A DNA stretch of 64,000 nucleotides. Source: Cognatishimia coralii. Lineage in GTDB: Bacteria; Pseudomonadota; Alphaproteobacteria; Rhodobacterales; Rhodobacteraceae. Shown here piece by piece: positions 18,274 through 26,602 of the stretch (its first letter is position 1; each line of letters begins with the position of its first letter). The translations under genes and the position numbers were made by a program. Location: positions 124,001 to 188,000 of the forward strand of contig NZ_JBBGAZ010000006.1 in assembly GCF_037478305.1 (NCBI RefSeq), in the 5' to 3' direction. The notes under the pieces are model-generated. The model was given only the letters and a program-made list of their open reading frames with translations. It did not search any database and was not told where the DNA came from.

Positions 18274-19923
18274 ATGGCGGAAATCGAACGCGAAGCAATG
18301 GAATATGACGTTGTCATCGTCGGCGCAGGCCCAGCGGGTCTGTCTGCAGCGATCCGTCTGAAGCAGCTGAATGCAGACCTTGACGTGGTCGTGCTGGAAA
18401 AAGGCTCAGAGGTCGGCGCGCATATTCTGTCAGGGGCTGTTCTGGACCCTGTTGGTCTGAACAAACTGATCCCGGATTGGAAAGAAAAAGGCGCGCCGCT
18501 GAACGTGCCGGTCAAAGAAGACAACTTCTATATGCTGGGCGAAGCGGGCGAGATCCGTATCCCGAACGCGCCGATGCCGCCTTTGATGAACAACCACGGC
18601 AACTACATCGTCTCGATGGGCAACGTCTGCCGCTGGATGGCCGAGCAAGCCGAAGAGCTGGGCGTCGAGATCTTCCCCGGCATGGCATGTTCCGAGCTGG
18701 TTTACGGCGATAACGGCGAAGTCAAAGGCGTTGTGGCTGGTGTCTTTGGCCTAGAGGCGGACGGATCCTATGGCGAGAACACCGAGCCTGGCATGGAGCT
18801 GCACGGCAAATATGTCTTCCTGTCCGAAGGTGTGCGCGGCTCGCTCGCGAAAGAAGTGATCGCGAAATACGACCTGCAGCAGGGCAAAGAGCCGCAAAAG
18901 TTCGGCGTCGGCATGAAAGAGATCTGGGAGATCGACCCAGCCAAGCACAACGAAGGCGAAGTGACCCACACCATGGGCTGGCCTCTGGGCAGCAACGCGG
19001 GCGGCGGATCGTTCGTCTATCACCTGGACAACAATCAAGTGTACGTCGGTTTCGTGGTTCACTTGAACTACAAGAACCCGCATCTTTTCCCCTACATGGA
19101 ATTCCAGCGCTTTAAGCATCATCCAAAGATCGCCGAACTGCTAAAGGGCGGCAAACGCGTGGCCTATGGTGCGCGGGCGATTTCCGAGGGTGGCTATCAG
19201 TCTATGCCCAAGATGGTCGCACCAGGTGTGGCCCTGTTGGGCTGTTCTGTTGGCATGGTCAACGTGCCGCGCATCAAGGGTAACCACAATGCGATGCTCT
19301 CTGGCATGGCGGCGGCTGAGGCTGCTTATGCGGCGATTCAGGATGGCCGCGCCTCTGATGAGCTGAACGATTACGAAACCGAAGTTCGCAATGGCGCGAT
19401 TGGCAAAGACCTCAAGAAGGTCCGCAACGTCAAGCCAATGTGGTCCAAATGGGGTCTCACCGCCTCGCTGGCGCTGGGCGGCTTCGATATGTGGTGCCAG
19501 ACGCTCACTGGGTTCTCGCTGTTTGGGACGCTCAAGCATGGCAAAAACGATGCGGACGCAACCGAGTCTGCGGATAAGCACAAGCCGATTGACTATCCAA
19601 AGCCCGACGGCACCCTGTCTTTTGACCGTCTGACCAACGTCAGCTTTGCAGCGACCAACCACGAAGAAAGCCAGCCGTGTCACCTGCGTCTGGCCGATCC
19701 AAACCTGCCGATTGCGACCAACCTGCCGAAGTTTGACGAACCTGCGCAGCGCTATTGCCCGGCCGGCGTTTATGAGGTCGTGGAAAAAGACGGCAAGCCA
19801 GAGTTCGTGGTCAACTTCCAGAACTGCGTGCACTGCAAAACCTGCGATATCAAAGACCCAAGCCAGAACATCACCTGGGTCACGCCGCAAGGCGGAGACG
19901 GGCCGAATTACCCGAATATGTAA
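18274..19923 (+). CDS. Electron transfer flavoprotein-ubiquinone oxidoreductase
   Basis: A 549-residue inner-membrane-associated FAD/4Fe-4S enzyme that passes electrons from acyl-CoA dehydrogenases via ETF to ubiquinone. The N-terminal dinucleotide motif VVIVGAGPAGLSAAIRL binds FAD. The ubiquinone region is in the middle. The C-terminal cluster ligands are CPAGVYE and CVHCKTCDIKDPSQN. Length and motifs match the family. ATG 18274 is preferred over a GTG three codons upstream because AAGGAG lies 8 bases before it. It ends in a strong terminator. It should serve the acyl-CoA dehydrogenase at 8.0 kb. Confidence 0.96.
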   Translation: MAEIEREAMEYDVVIVGAGPAGLSAAIRLKQLNADLDVVVLEKGSEVGAHILSGAVLDPVGLNKLIPDWKEKGAPLNVPVKEDNFYMLGEAGEIRIPNAPMPPLMNNHGNYIVSMGNVCRWMAEQAEELGVEIFPGMACSELVYGDNGEVKGVVAGVFGLEADGSYGENTEPGMELHGKYVFLSEGVRGSLAKEVIAKYDLQQGKEPQKFGVGMKEIWEIDPAKHNEGEVTHTMGWPLGSNAGGGSFVYHLDNNQVYVGFVVHLNYKNPHLFPYMEFQRFKHHPKIAELLKGGKRVAYGARAISEGGYQSMPKMVAPGVALLGCSVGMVNVPRIKGNHNAMLSGMAAAEAAYAAIQDGRASDELNDYETEVRNGAIGKDLKKVRNVKPMWSKWGLTASLALGGFDMWCQTLTGFSLFGTLKHGKNDADATESADKHKPIDYPKPDGTLSFDRLTNVSFAATNHEESQPCHLRLADPNLPIATNLPKFDEPAQRYCPAGVYEVVEKDGKPEFVVNFQNCVHCKTCDIKDPSQNITWVTPQGGDGPNYPNM

Positions 19924-19930
19924 ATCAAAA

Positions 19931-19962
19931 AAGCCCGCCGATCTGGCGGGCTTTTTTTTTGG
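19931..19962 (+). terminator. Rho-independent terminator after ETF-QO
   Basis: Stem AAGCCCGCC (19931-19939), loop GATCT, stem GGCGGGCTT (19945-19953), continuing into an unbroken T run. A textbook intrinsic terminator 8 bases after the stop. Confidence 0.93.
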
Positions 19963-20012
19963 ACAGTCAGCGACGGAAACTTCTGAGCCACTCGTAGTAC
20001 CACAAACAAGAT

Positions 20013-20135
20013 ATGTGGGACGTGTCGATGGTTCAGAAAATACTTCCAGTCGGTTTTCTCGTGGGGCTTTCCTGCCTGCTGGTTTCAGCGGCGGCTACGT
20101 CTGAAACGCTTTGGGGAACTTGCGGTCTTTTTTGA
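20013..20135 (+). CDS. Possible 35-40 residue secreted micropeptide
   Basis: A short ORF after the ETF-QO terminator. From ATG 20013 it has 40 codons; from ATG 20028 it has 35. The peptide starting MVQKILPVGFLVGLSCLLVS and continuing AAATSETLWG looks like a signal peptide with a Cys-containing hydrophobic core and a very short tail. The ribosome binding site is weak and I know no homologue. Low-confidence call, listed because the signal-like composition is striking in a 240-base gap. Confidence 0.25.
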   Translation: MWDVSMVQKILPVGFLVGLSCLLVSAAATSETLWGTCGLF

Positions 20136-20157
20136 CGCCTGTTGTGCTAAAAGATGT

Positions 20158-20190
20158 ACCCACCGCCATTTCATACAAACTACGGTGGGT
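20158..20190 (-). terminator. Possible hairpin terminator downstream of the NTF2-like gene
   Basis: ACCCACCG (20158-20165) and CGGTGGGT (20183-20190) form an 8-bp perfect stem with a 17-base loop, 15 bases past the end of the minus-strand gene. The following minus-strand sequence has only a short T-rich tail (ACATCTTTT), so termination is uncertain. Confidence 0.4.
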
Positions 20191-20204
20191 GCCTCTGTAA
20201 GGTT

Positions 20205-20678
20205 TTATGGCTCGAAAGGCAGCGAAGAGTGGTGCAGGACAATGCGCACAGAACCCTCTTCGTCTTTCTTATAGCCAAAGGTTTTGTTCACGGTAACGAC
20301 GTTGCCGTCTTTGTCCGTGAATTTCGCCCAGCCCATCCACATGCCGACATCGCCATCGATGAAAAAGGCAGAGCTGTCGTAGTCGACCGAACGCCAACCC
20401 TTGATGCCAAAACCGCCATCCAGCGGGTAGTTCTCGTCATGGCCAACAAAATAGGCCAAAGCGCCGTCTTTTGTCGGGCGGAACGTCTTTTCGCCGCTTG
20501 CCAAAGTGGGTTTGAACAACACTGGGCCAAGGTTATATCCATAGGCCGCATCCAGAATATCACTGGCAAGTGCGCGCGCTGCGTCGATACCGTCATCTTC
20601 ATAGGTTTTAGAGATCGAAATAAGCGCGTCACCCCAAGCGGTGCGCGCCTGCAAAAGGTCTGCTTCAGTAATAGACAT
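20205..20678 (-). CDS. NTF2/SnoaL-like hypothetical protein
   Basis: A 157-residue soluble protein. The N-terminal helix (DLLQARTAWGDALISISKTYE) and following mixed alpha/beta sequence, with DSSAFFIDGDVGMWMGWAKF and NKTFGYKKDEEGSVRIVLHHSS, fit the cone-shaped NTF2-like fold, in which the C-terminal strands read out as measure-and-repair style domains. Proteins of this type in this group are sometimes labelled phosphoribosyl-AMP cyclohydrolase in databases; I see no support for that activity. Monocistronic. GAAGGGAAAA upstream is a good ribosome binding site. Confidence 0.6.
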   Translation of the reverse strand: MSITEADLLQARTAWGDALISISKTYEDDGIDAARALASDILDAAYGYNLGPVLFKPTLASGEKTFRPTKDGALAYFVGHDENYPLDGGFGIKGWRSVDYDSSAFFIDGDVGMWMGWAKFTDKDGNVVTVNKTFGYKKDEEGSVRIVLHHSSLPFEP

Positions 20679-20751
20679 CCAGTTTTCCCTTCTAACAGCA
20701 CACGGGCTACGCCAGACGGTGTCATAGCCTTTTAACGTCCACGTCCTCTCG

Positions 20752-20776
20752 TCAAGTTAACCGAAAGTCAACTTGA
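20752..20776. promoter_or_regulatory. Inverted repeat upstream of the NTF2-like gene
   Basis: TCAAGTT (20752-20758) and AACTTGA (20770-20776) are perfect inverted 7-mers 11 bases apart. TTAACCGAAAGTCAA inside it is one mismatch from the CtrA pattern TTAA-N7-TTAA. It lies 74 bases upstream of the NTF2-like start and downstream of the PPOX gene, so it could be an operator or a terminator-like stem. Confidence 0.3.
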
Positions 20777-20812
20777 AACCGGACGTTCAAAGTTTGGAAA
20801 CGCGACGAAACA

Positions 20813-21415
20813 CTACCAAAGCCGCGTTTGCGCGTACTCAGGGTAGCTTTTGTCGTAGCCTTCGGCGTCAAAGTCCTCTTTGACTTCGCGCAGGAAATCT
20901 CCGGCGCTCGGGGTCTTGTCGCTCTCGTCTTCACCTGCCCAAAGCCGGGACCGCATCAACGCTTTGGCGCATTGGAAATAGGCCTCGCCGACCTTCATCA
21001 CGATGACCGAGCGGGGCAGGATGTTCTTCTTTTCAAACCGCGCGCAAAGCGTTTCATCGGCTGTCACGATGGCTGTGCCATTGACGCGTACAACATTGGT
21101 GCAGCCAGGTACCATGAACATGAGGCTGACGCGCTCGTCCCGTACAATGTTCTTCAGCGAATCCAGCCGGTTGTTCCCGCGCCAATCCGGCATCATGATC
21201 GTGCCGGGGTCTGCGATATGCACCACGGGATCCACGTCCCCGCGTGGGCTGGCATCCGTGCCTTCTGGTCCGACCGTGGACAGCACCACGAAACGCGAGG
21301 CATTGATCCATTGCTGGTACAAGGGCGTCAACTGTCGTGCGACTTTCTCGATGGAAAGCGGGTTCACCACGTCATAAAGGGCTTCGAGATCGGAAATCGA
21401 GGAAATAGCCTGCAT
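20813..21415 (-). CDS. PPOX-class FMN-dependent flavoprotein (MSMEG_1061-like)
   Basis: A 200-residue pyridoxamine 5'-phosphate oxidase-fold protein expected to bind FMN. Family-like stretches are ASRFVVLSTVGPEGTDASPR, GTIMMPDWRGNNRLDSLKNI and VSLMFMVPGCTNVVRVNGTA, then a C-terminal region with AYFQCAKALMRSRLW. The length and the WRGNNR element fit the MSMEG_1061 type of PPOX-class proteins. Substrate unknown. ATG 21415 chosen because the upstream 26 codons are unlike the family. Confidence 0.8.
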   Translation of the reverse strand: MQAISSISDLEALYDVVNPLSIEKVARQLTPLYQQWINASRFVVLSTVGPEGTDASPRGDVDPVVHIADPGTIMMPDWRGNNRLDSLKNIVRDERVSLMFMVPGCTNVVRVNGTAIVTADETLCARFEKKNILPRSVIVMKVGEAYFQCAKALMRSRLWAGEDESDKTPSAGDFLREVKEDFDAEGYDKSYPEYAQTRLW

Positions 21416-21572
21416 AAGGGGGCTCCATATCGCAGAGAATGAGCAAATATGCGCCACCTCTAGCAAGATCGCAGCGACAAAGCCACGGCTCACGCGAATG
21501 CGAGCCGCCGCCCATTGCCCCCTTGCGTTCTGCCCGATAGGCTACCTCTGCTGAATGGATCAAGGACATCTC

Positions 21573-23285
21573 GTGCGTTTCACCCTGCTAAAGTCATTTG
21601 TCATCGCGACCAGCCTACTGGTCACTTCGGTTCCGGCCTCAGCCCAAGGGCTTGCAGGCAGCTATCTTGCAGGGCGCGCAGCGGCCAGTAGCTATGATTA
21701 TGAGGCCGCATCGATCTATTACACGCGGCTCTTGGTTGCCAATCCTAGCGATCCGTTTCTGCTGGAAAGTCTGGTTCTGGCCAATCTGTCTTTGGGCAAT
21801 ATGGACAAAGCCATTCCGATCGCGCGTCGTTTAGATGCGATCGATGATGTGTCCAGCCAACTGGCCAATATGGCGTTGATTGCGGATCTCAGTGCGCGTG
21901 GCCGTTTTGATGAGGTCATGACACGTATTCAGGCCGAAGAGGGTATTGGCCCCTTAGTCGACGGGCTGATCCTGGCTTGGGCCGCATTGGGGGATGGCGA
22001 TATGAACGCCACCGTGGCGGGCTTTGATGCTGTGGCTCAGGAACCGGGCCTCGCGGGGTTTGCTCTCTATCACAAAGCGCTGGCGATGGCCTCTGTGGGA
22101 GATTTCGCTGGGGCCGAGGATATCTATTCCTCCGAAGGCGCGCTGGGCATGCAACTGACCCGGCGCGGGGCCATGGCGCAGATCGAGATCCTCAGCCAGC
22201 TTGATCGCAATGACGACGGCCTCGAAATTCTGGACGCGCTTTTTGGTAAAGATCTGGATCCCCAGCTGCGCCAAGTGCGCGCGGATCTGGCCGATGGAAA
22301 ACGCCTGCCTTTCACCCATGTGCGCAGCGCGAGTGAAGGTATTGCCGAAGTCTTCTATTCCCTCGCCGACGCGTTGCGAGGCGAAGCGGATCCCGATTAT
22401 GCATTGCTGTACACCCGCACTGCAGAGTTCCTGCGCCCCGATCACGTAGACGCGCTTTTGCTGTCTGCGGAACTCTTGGAAGACCTGGAGCAATATGAAC
22501 TCGCGACGCAGGCTTATCGGTCTGTCCCGGCCGATCATATCTCTTTCCATGCCGCAGAACTTGGCCGCGCAGAGGCGCTGCGTCACAGCGGCCGCATCGA
22601 CGCCGCCATCGAAGTTCTGGAACAACTCGCCCGCACCCACGGAGACCTGCCAATCGTTCACAACACATTGGGCGATGTCTTCCGCCAGCAACAGGACTAC
22701 GCACGGGCGGCTGAGGCCTATGACAAGGCGCTGTCGATGATGACGGATCCAAGCGACGGCAAATGGTTCACACTCTATGCGCGCGGGATCACCAATGAAC
22801 GCCTGGGCGATTGGCCTGCTGCCGAAGCGGATTTCCGTGCGGCGTTGGAGCTCAATCCGGACCAACCGCAGGTGCTGAACTACCTTGGCTATTCCTTGGT
22901 CGAAAAACGCATCAAGCTGGATGAAGCGCTTGGCATGATCGAACGCGCCGTCGAAGCGCGCCCTGACTCAGGCTATATCGTCGACAGCCTTGGCTGGGTG
23001 CTCTATCGCCTTGGCCGTTTTGACGAGGCCGTAGATCCAATGGAACGCGCCGCCGCCCTGATGCCAGTCGATCCGATTGTGAACGATCACCTTGGGGACG
23101 TCTATTGGAAGGTGGGCCGCAAAACCGAAGCCCGTTTCCAATGGCACCGCGCCTTGTCCTTTATCGACGAAGACAGCGCACCCGAAGCCGATCCTGACCG
23201 CATTCGCCAGAAGCTGGATGTCGGATTGGACGCTGTTCTGGAAGCCGAAGGCAACGACCCGGTTCAGGTGGCCAATGACGGCTAA
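21573..23285 (+). CDS. Exported tetratricopeptide repeat protein
   Basis: A 570-residue protein with an N-terminal signal peptide (cleavage after PASAQ) and many TPR units. Examples are AAASSYDYEAASIYYTRLLV near the start and, in the C-terminal third, GDVFRQQQDYARAAEAYDKA, RLGDWPAAEADFRAALELNP and LYRLGRFDEAVDPMERAAAL. It is likely a periplasmic or outer-membrane-associated scaffold for protein interactions. GTG 21573 is preferred to ATG 21555 because AAGGA lies 6 bases before it and the signal peptide then starts cleanly. Its end overlaps ispE by 11 bases, giving translational coupling. Confidence 0.87.
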   Translation: MRFTLLKSFVIATSLLVTSVPASAQGLAGSYLAGRAAASSYDYEAASIYYTRLLVANPSDPFLLESLVLANLSLGNMDKAIPIARRLDAIDDVSSQLANMALIADLSARGRFDEVMTRIQAEEGIGPLVDGLILAWAALGDGDMNATVAGFDAVAQEPGLAGFALYHKALAMASVGDFAGAEDIYSSEGALGMQLTRRGAMAQIEILSQLDRNDDGLEILDALFGKDLDPQLRQVRADLADGKRLPFTHVRSASEGIAEVFYSLADALRGEADPDYALLYTRTAEFLRPDHVDALLLSAELLEDLEQYELATQAYRSVPADHISFHAAELGRAEALRHSGRIDAAIEVLEQLARTHGDLPIVHNTLGDVFRQQQDYARAAEAYDKALSMMTDPSDGKWFTLYARGITNERLGDWPAAEADFRAALELNPDQPQVLNYLGYSLVEKRIKLDEALGMIERAVEARPDSGYIVDSLGWVLYRLGRFDEAVDPMERAAALMPVDPIVNDHLGDVYWKVGRKTEARFQWHRALSFIDEDSAPEADPDRIRQKLDVGLDAVLEAEGNDPVQVANDG

Positions 23286-24141
23286 GGTCACGGCCTTCGC
23301 CCCGGCGAAAATCAATCTGACATTGCATGTGACCGGACAACGCACCGACTGCTATCACCTGCTCGATTCTCTGGTTGCTTTTGCGGATATTGGCGACGAG
23401 ATCGAAGCGCGTGCTGCACCCCAGTTATCGCTGACTGTTTCAGGCCCGATGTCCGAGGGCGTCCCTTCAGACAGTCGCAACCTCATGCTCAAGGCCGCAA
23501 AGCTTTTTGACCCCTCGGGAACGGCAGCTCTGTCTTTGACAAAACACCTGCCAGCCGCCTCCGGGATCGGAGGGGGATCGTCAGATGCAGCCGCCACCCT
23601 ACGTGCCTTGGCTGAACTCTGGGACCTGCCGCTGTCGCAAACCGAAGACGTTCTCCCTTTGGGCGCAGATCTTCCGGTCTGTCTCTACCCAGCACCGCAG
23701 CGCATGTCCGGCATCGGCGAAAAGCTGGAACGCCTCCCTGCGCTCCCACCTTGCGATATTTTGCTGGTCAATCCGGGTATCGAGGTGGCAACCTCTAGCA
23801 TTTTCAAGGCTCTGACATCTCGCGACAATGCGCCAATGCCGGACGTCTTGCCCAATTGGCACTCTGCCAAGGATCTTGCCAATTGGCTTCACACACAACG
23901 CAATGACCTAGAACCACCGGCCTGCGGTCTCGCCCCCGAGATATCCGAAGTCCTGACCGCCCTTGAGGCAACCAACCCACTGATCGCGCGCATGTCAGGA
24001 TCCGGCGCGACCTGTTTCGCGCTCTTTCCCGCAAACAGCGCCAAAACAGACACCGCTCTTGATGCCATCCAACAAGCCCACCCCAATTGGTGGGTAAAAT
24101 CAGGCGCGTTCTTTTCTCTTGTCGAAAATATCCCGGGGTGA
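23275..24141 (+). CDS. ispE: 4-diphosphocytidyl-2-C-methyl-D-erythritol kinase IspE
   Basis: A 288-residue GHMP kinase of the MEP isoprenoid pathway, phosphorylating CDP-methylerythritol. Motifs: APAKINLTLHVTGQRTDCYH at the N-terminus, PAASGIGGGSSDAAATLRAL (ATP-binding glycine loop) and ISRMSGSGATCFALF-like sequence near the end (IARMSGSGATCFALFP). The start MTAKVTAFAPAKIN at 23275 overlaps the TPR gene. The last ~8 codons (FFSLVENIPG) lie within a copy of a dispersed element, so the C-terminus is element-encoded. It is in the same window as the polyprenyl diphosphate synthase that uses its downstream product. Confidence 0.95.
   Translation: MTAKVTAFAPAKINLTLHVTGQRTDCYHLLDSLVAFADIGDEIEARAAPQLSLTVSGPMSEGVPSDSRNLMLKAAKLFDPSGTAALSLTKHLPAASGIGGGSSDAAATLRALAELWDLPLSQTEDVLPLGADLPVCLYPAPQRMSGIGEKLERLPALPPCDILLVNPGIEVATSSIFKALTSRDNAPMPDVLPNWHSAKDLANWLHTQRNDLEPPACGLAPEISEVLTALEATNPLIARMSGSGATCFALFPANSAKTDTALDAIQQAHPNWWVKSGAFFSLVENIPG
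24111..24134 (-). repeat. Copy of dispersed 3'-end element inside the ispE 3' end
   Basis: The minus strand reads GGGATATTTTCGACAAGAGA, then AAAG, close to the copy at 61339-61362 (GGGATATTTCTGGCAAGAGA). It overlaps the last codons of ispE. Confidence 0.55.
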
Positions 24142-24147
24142 ATGGGA

Positions 24148-24165
24148 GGGATTGCGCGCAATCCC
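24148..24165. other. 18-nt perfect palindrome between ispE and polyprenyl synthase
   Basis: GGGATTGCGCGCAATCCC is perfectly self-complementary and sits in the convergent gap. It can fold as a hairpin in both transcripts, but neither side has a T run, so it is a weak or factor-assisted terminator or an RNA-stability element. Confidence 0.5.
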
Positions 24166-24191
24166 GCACAGAAGGGCAGCGCCCCTACGCC

Positions 24192-25193
24192 TTAGCTAAT
24201 CCGTGCAACGACGTAATCGGCCAGATCAATCAACAGCGTTTTGATCTCGTGGTCTGGCAAATCGGCCAAAGCATCCTTCGCGTCTTGAGCCCATTTCAAA
24301 GCGTCCTGACGGGTGTCCTCTAGCGCGCCATGCCGATTGAGCAGCTCAAGCGCGGTCTCGAGGTCTCCGTCCTCTTGCTTGCCCTTTTCAATCGTGCGCA
24401 CCCAAAAGGCCCGCTCTTCGGTGTCCGCTTTGGCCACGGCTTTGATCAGCGGAAGAGTCAGCTTGCGTTCACGAAAATCATCGCCGACGTTCTTGCCAGT
24501 CGCAGCGGTATCGCCTTGATAATCCAGCAGGTCATCAACGATCTGGAAAGCAATCCCCAGCGCATCCCCATAATCAAACAGGGCTTTGACGTGGGCTTCA
24601 TCCGCCCTCGCGATCACGCCACCAACTTCGGTGGCCGCTGAAAACAAAGCTGCTGTCTTGCCACGCACAACCTGCAGATAAATACTCTCATCCGTCGCCA
24701 GATCCTGCGCCGCCGTCAGCTGCAGGACTTCGCCCTCGGCAATCGTCGCCGAGGCGTTGGCCAGAATGTCCAAGACCCGCAGCGATCCAGTTTCGACCAT
24801 CAACTGGAAAGCGCGGGAAAACAGATAGTCGCCCACCAAAACCGAGCTTTTGTTGTCCCACAAAAGATTGGCCGTCGGACGTCCACGTCGCTGCGCGCTC
24901 TCGTCGACCACATCATCATGCAGCAAGGTCGCCGTGTGAATGAACTCGACCGTCGCGGCCAGATGGACGTGATAGGGACCCTCGTAGCCGCAAAGCTGTG
25001 CTGTCGCCAAAGTCAGCAACGGTCGCAACCGCTTGCCGCCCGCACCAACCAGATGCGCTGTGACTTCAGGAATGCGAGGCGCATGCTCGCTTGCCATGCG
25101 CGCCGCAATCAGGTCGTTCACACGACCCATGTCGTCCGCCAAGAGCGCCGCCAGCGCTTCATGTGGTTTATGTGCTGCCTGATCCAGACTCAT
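24192..25193 (-). CDS. Long-chain polyprenyl diphosphate synthase
   Basis: A 333-residue trans-prenyltransferase elongating isopentenyl diphosphate onto an allylic primer; in this group it most likely makes the decaprenyl side chain of ubiquinone-10. The first Asp-rich motif is LLHDDVVDESAQRRG with VGDYLFSRAF following; the second is IVDDLLDYQGD. GGKRLRPLLTLA is the IPP-binding region. Small residues four to five positions before the first DDxxD are consistent with long products, but chain length cannot be read reliably. It is divergent from the DUF2007 gene by 55 bases. Confidence 0.92.
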   Translation of the reverse strand: MSLDQAAHKPHEALAALLADDMGRVNDLIAARMASEHAPRIPEVTAHLVGAGGKRLRPLLTLATAQLCGYEGPYHVHLAATVEFIHTATLLHDDVVDESAQRRGRPTANLLWDNKSSVLVGDYLFSRAFQLMVETGSLRVLDILANASATIAEGEVLQLTAAQDLATDESIYLQVVRGKTAALFSAATEVGGVIARADEAHVKALFDYGDALGIAFQIVDDLLDYQGDTAATGKNVGDDFRERKLTLPLIKAVAKADTEERAFWVRTIEKGKQEDGDLETALELLNRHGALEDTRQDALKWAQDAKDALADLPDHEIKTLLIDLADYVVARIS

Positions 25194-25248
25194 AACGTTC
25201 CCGTCACTAGGGTCGACAAACCCCGGCCCTTGGCCTTACATCGCTCGT

Positions 25249-25467
25249 ATGAAAGAGCTTTTACGGACCACGGATCCAACGATCATCGCTTTCGCCTCGG
25301 CCCTTCTTCAGGGGGAGGGTATAGACTGCTTTGAAATGGACGTAAATATGAGCGTTCTTGAGGGCGGTATTGGTATTTTCCCGCGCCGTTTGATGGTGCG
25401 CGACGACATGATCGAGCGCGCCGAACGGGTGATGCGCGACAATGAGATCCCTTTGGGGCGCCCGTGA
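25249..25467 (+). CDS. DUF2007 family protein
   Basis: A 72-residue protein with the DUF2007 pattern: MKELLRTTDPTIIAFASALL, then GIDCFEMDVNMSVLEGGIG and RRLMVRDDMIERAERVM. It is predicted to be a small ACT-like/signal-transducing fold. The stop overlaps the next start by 4 bases (GTGA), so it is coupled to the methyltransferase. Confidence 0.85.
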   Translation: MKELLRTTDPTIIAFASALLQGEGIDCFEMDVNMSVLEGGIGIFPRRLMVRDDMIERAERVMRDNEIPLGRP

Positions 25468-26219
25468 CTGCAAAAATCTCGGAGAATGAATACCTTGGCG
25501 GCCGTGTGCGGATCTGCCAGCCGGTGAAAGGGTATCGCGCTGGCGTTGATCCTGTGCTCTTGGCGGCCTCGGTGCCTGCGCGATCCGGGCAGACAGTTTT
25601 GGAGCTTGGGATCGGCGTGGGGACGGCGGCACTTTGTCTCAATGCTCGTGTGCCGGATCTGAGTCTCACGGGGGTGGAAATCCAGCCGGATTATGCGGAT
25701 TTGGCGCGCGAGAACGGCGCGCTCAATGAAGCGGATCTTAAAGTGATCGAGGCGGATCTTGAGGCGCTGCCGGATCAGGTGAAATCAACACGATTTGACC
25801 ACGTTATCGCCAATCCGCCCTATTTTGACCGCGCCGCAGGCCATGCAGCAACCGACTTAGGGCGCGAAACGGCCATGGGCGAAGCCACCCCTTTGAAAAC
25901 ATGGCTCGAAGTCGCCGCTCGGCGGGTTGCGCCAAAAGGCTATGTCAGCTTCATCCATCGGGCGGAGCGCATACAGGATCTGCTAAGGTATTTGCCCAGA
26001 ACACTAGGTTCTGTTCAGGTTCAACCGCTTCAGCCGCGCGTAGGGCGCGATGCACATCTGGTTATTTTGCGCGCGCGCCACTCTGGCAAGGCGCCTTTAA
26101 GGATGCATGCGCCGATTCTGATGCATGAAGGGCACGCGCATACAAGCGATGCCGAGAGTTACACCGCTGAAATCAAAGCGGTTCTACGGGATGGCGCATC
26201 GCTAGGAATGCCGGACTAA
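25464..26219 (+). CDS. TrmN6/YfiC-like SAM-dependent methyltransferase
   Basis: A 251-residue class I methyltransferase. SAM motif I is VLELGIGVGTAALCL, motif II VEIQPDY, and the adenine/N6 methylation signature VIANPPYF is clear, followed by FIHRAERIQDLLRYL. E. coli TrmN6 (YfiC) methylates A37 of tRNA1Val; the same or a related RNA substrate is likely. GTG start in a GTGA overlap with DUF2007. Its stop is followed by a small GC hairpin (CCCGCTCTGCGGG, 26221-26233). Confidence 0.85.
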   Translation: MTAKISENEYLGGRVRICQPVKGYRAGVDPVLLAASVPARSGQTVLELGIGVGTAALCLNARVPDLSLTGVEIQPDYADLARENGALNEADLKVIEADLEALPDQVKSTRFDHVIANPPYFDRAAGHAATDLGRETAMGEATPLKTWLEVAARRVAPKGYVSFIHRAERIQDLLRYLPRTLGSVQVQPLQPRVGRDAHLVILRARHSGKAPLRMHAPILMHEGHAHTSDAESYTAEIKAVLRDGASLGMPD

Positions 26220-26247
26220 CCCCGCTCTGCGGGCTTGCCTTCGGCGA

Positions 26248-26270
26248 GAGTATTTTAGGCAAGATGAATG
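26248..26270 (+). repeat. Copy of dispersed 3'-end element (GAGTATTTTAGGCAAGATGA)
   Basis: GAGTATTTTAGGCAAGATGA plus ATG; nearly identical to 34461-34483 (one mismatch over 23 bases). It lies 28 bases downstream of the methyltransferase stop, after a short GC hairpin. Confidence 0.6.
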
Positions 26271-26395
26271 GGGGCCGCGTGCCGGATCGGCGGAAACTGA
26301 CTTTCTTGTGAGTTTTTCGCACCTGCAGCGTGACAGGTGACCGTATCTGTGCTGCACTCTGAGGCCTACATATACATCAAGAGAGGAGGGCTGCC

Positions 26396-26560
26396 ATGAG
26401 TGTGAGCTCGCATTTGGAAGAACTGAAACGGAAACACGAAACCCTCTCCCAACAGGTCGAACAAGAGCAACGCTCCCCCGGCTCCAGCGATTTTTCCATC
26501 GCGGAAATGAAGAAACAAAAACTTAAGCTAAAAGAAGAAATTACACGGCTTCAGGCGTAA
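26396..26560 (+). CDS. YdcH/DUF465-like small coiled-coil protein (54 residues)
   Basis: A small gene with a strong ribosome binding site (GAGAGGAGGG) 5 bases before ATG 26396. The product begins MSVSSHLEELKRKHETLSQQ, has a short Pro/Ser break (RSPGSSDFSIAEMKKQK) and ends LKLKEEITRLQA. Two heptad-rich helices separated by a turn are the signature of the YdcH/DUF465 family, whose function is unknown. The stop is at 26558-26560. It is monocistronic and a short GC hairpin (26581-26597) follows. Confidence 0.85.
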   Translation: MSVSSHLEELKRKHETLSQQVEQEQRSPGSSDFSIAEMKKQKLKLKEEITRLQA

Positions 26561-26580
26561 GCCGATTTCCCATAGGGCGA

Positions 26581-26597
26581 CGGGCCCTCTGGGCCCG
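26581..26597. other. GC hairpin in convergent gap
   Basis: CGGGCCC-TCT-GGGCCCG forms a perfect 7-bp stem with a 3-base loop between the YdcH-like gene and the convergent exporter gene. No T tract on either side, so not a classic intrinsic terminator. Confidence 0.5.
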
Positions 26598-26602
26598 GAC
26601 GC

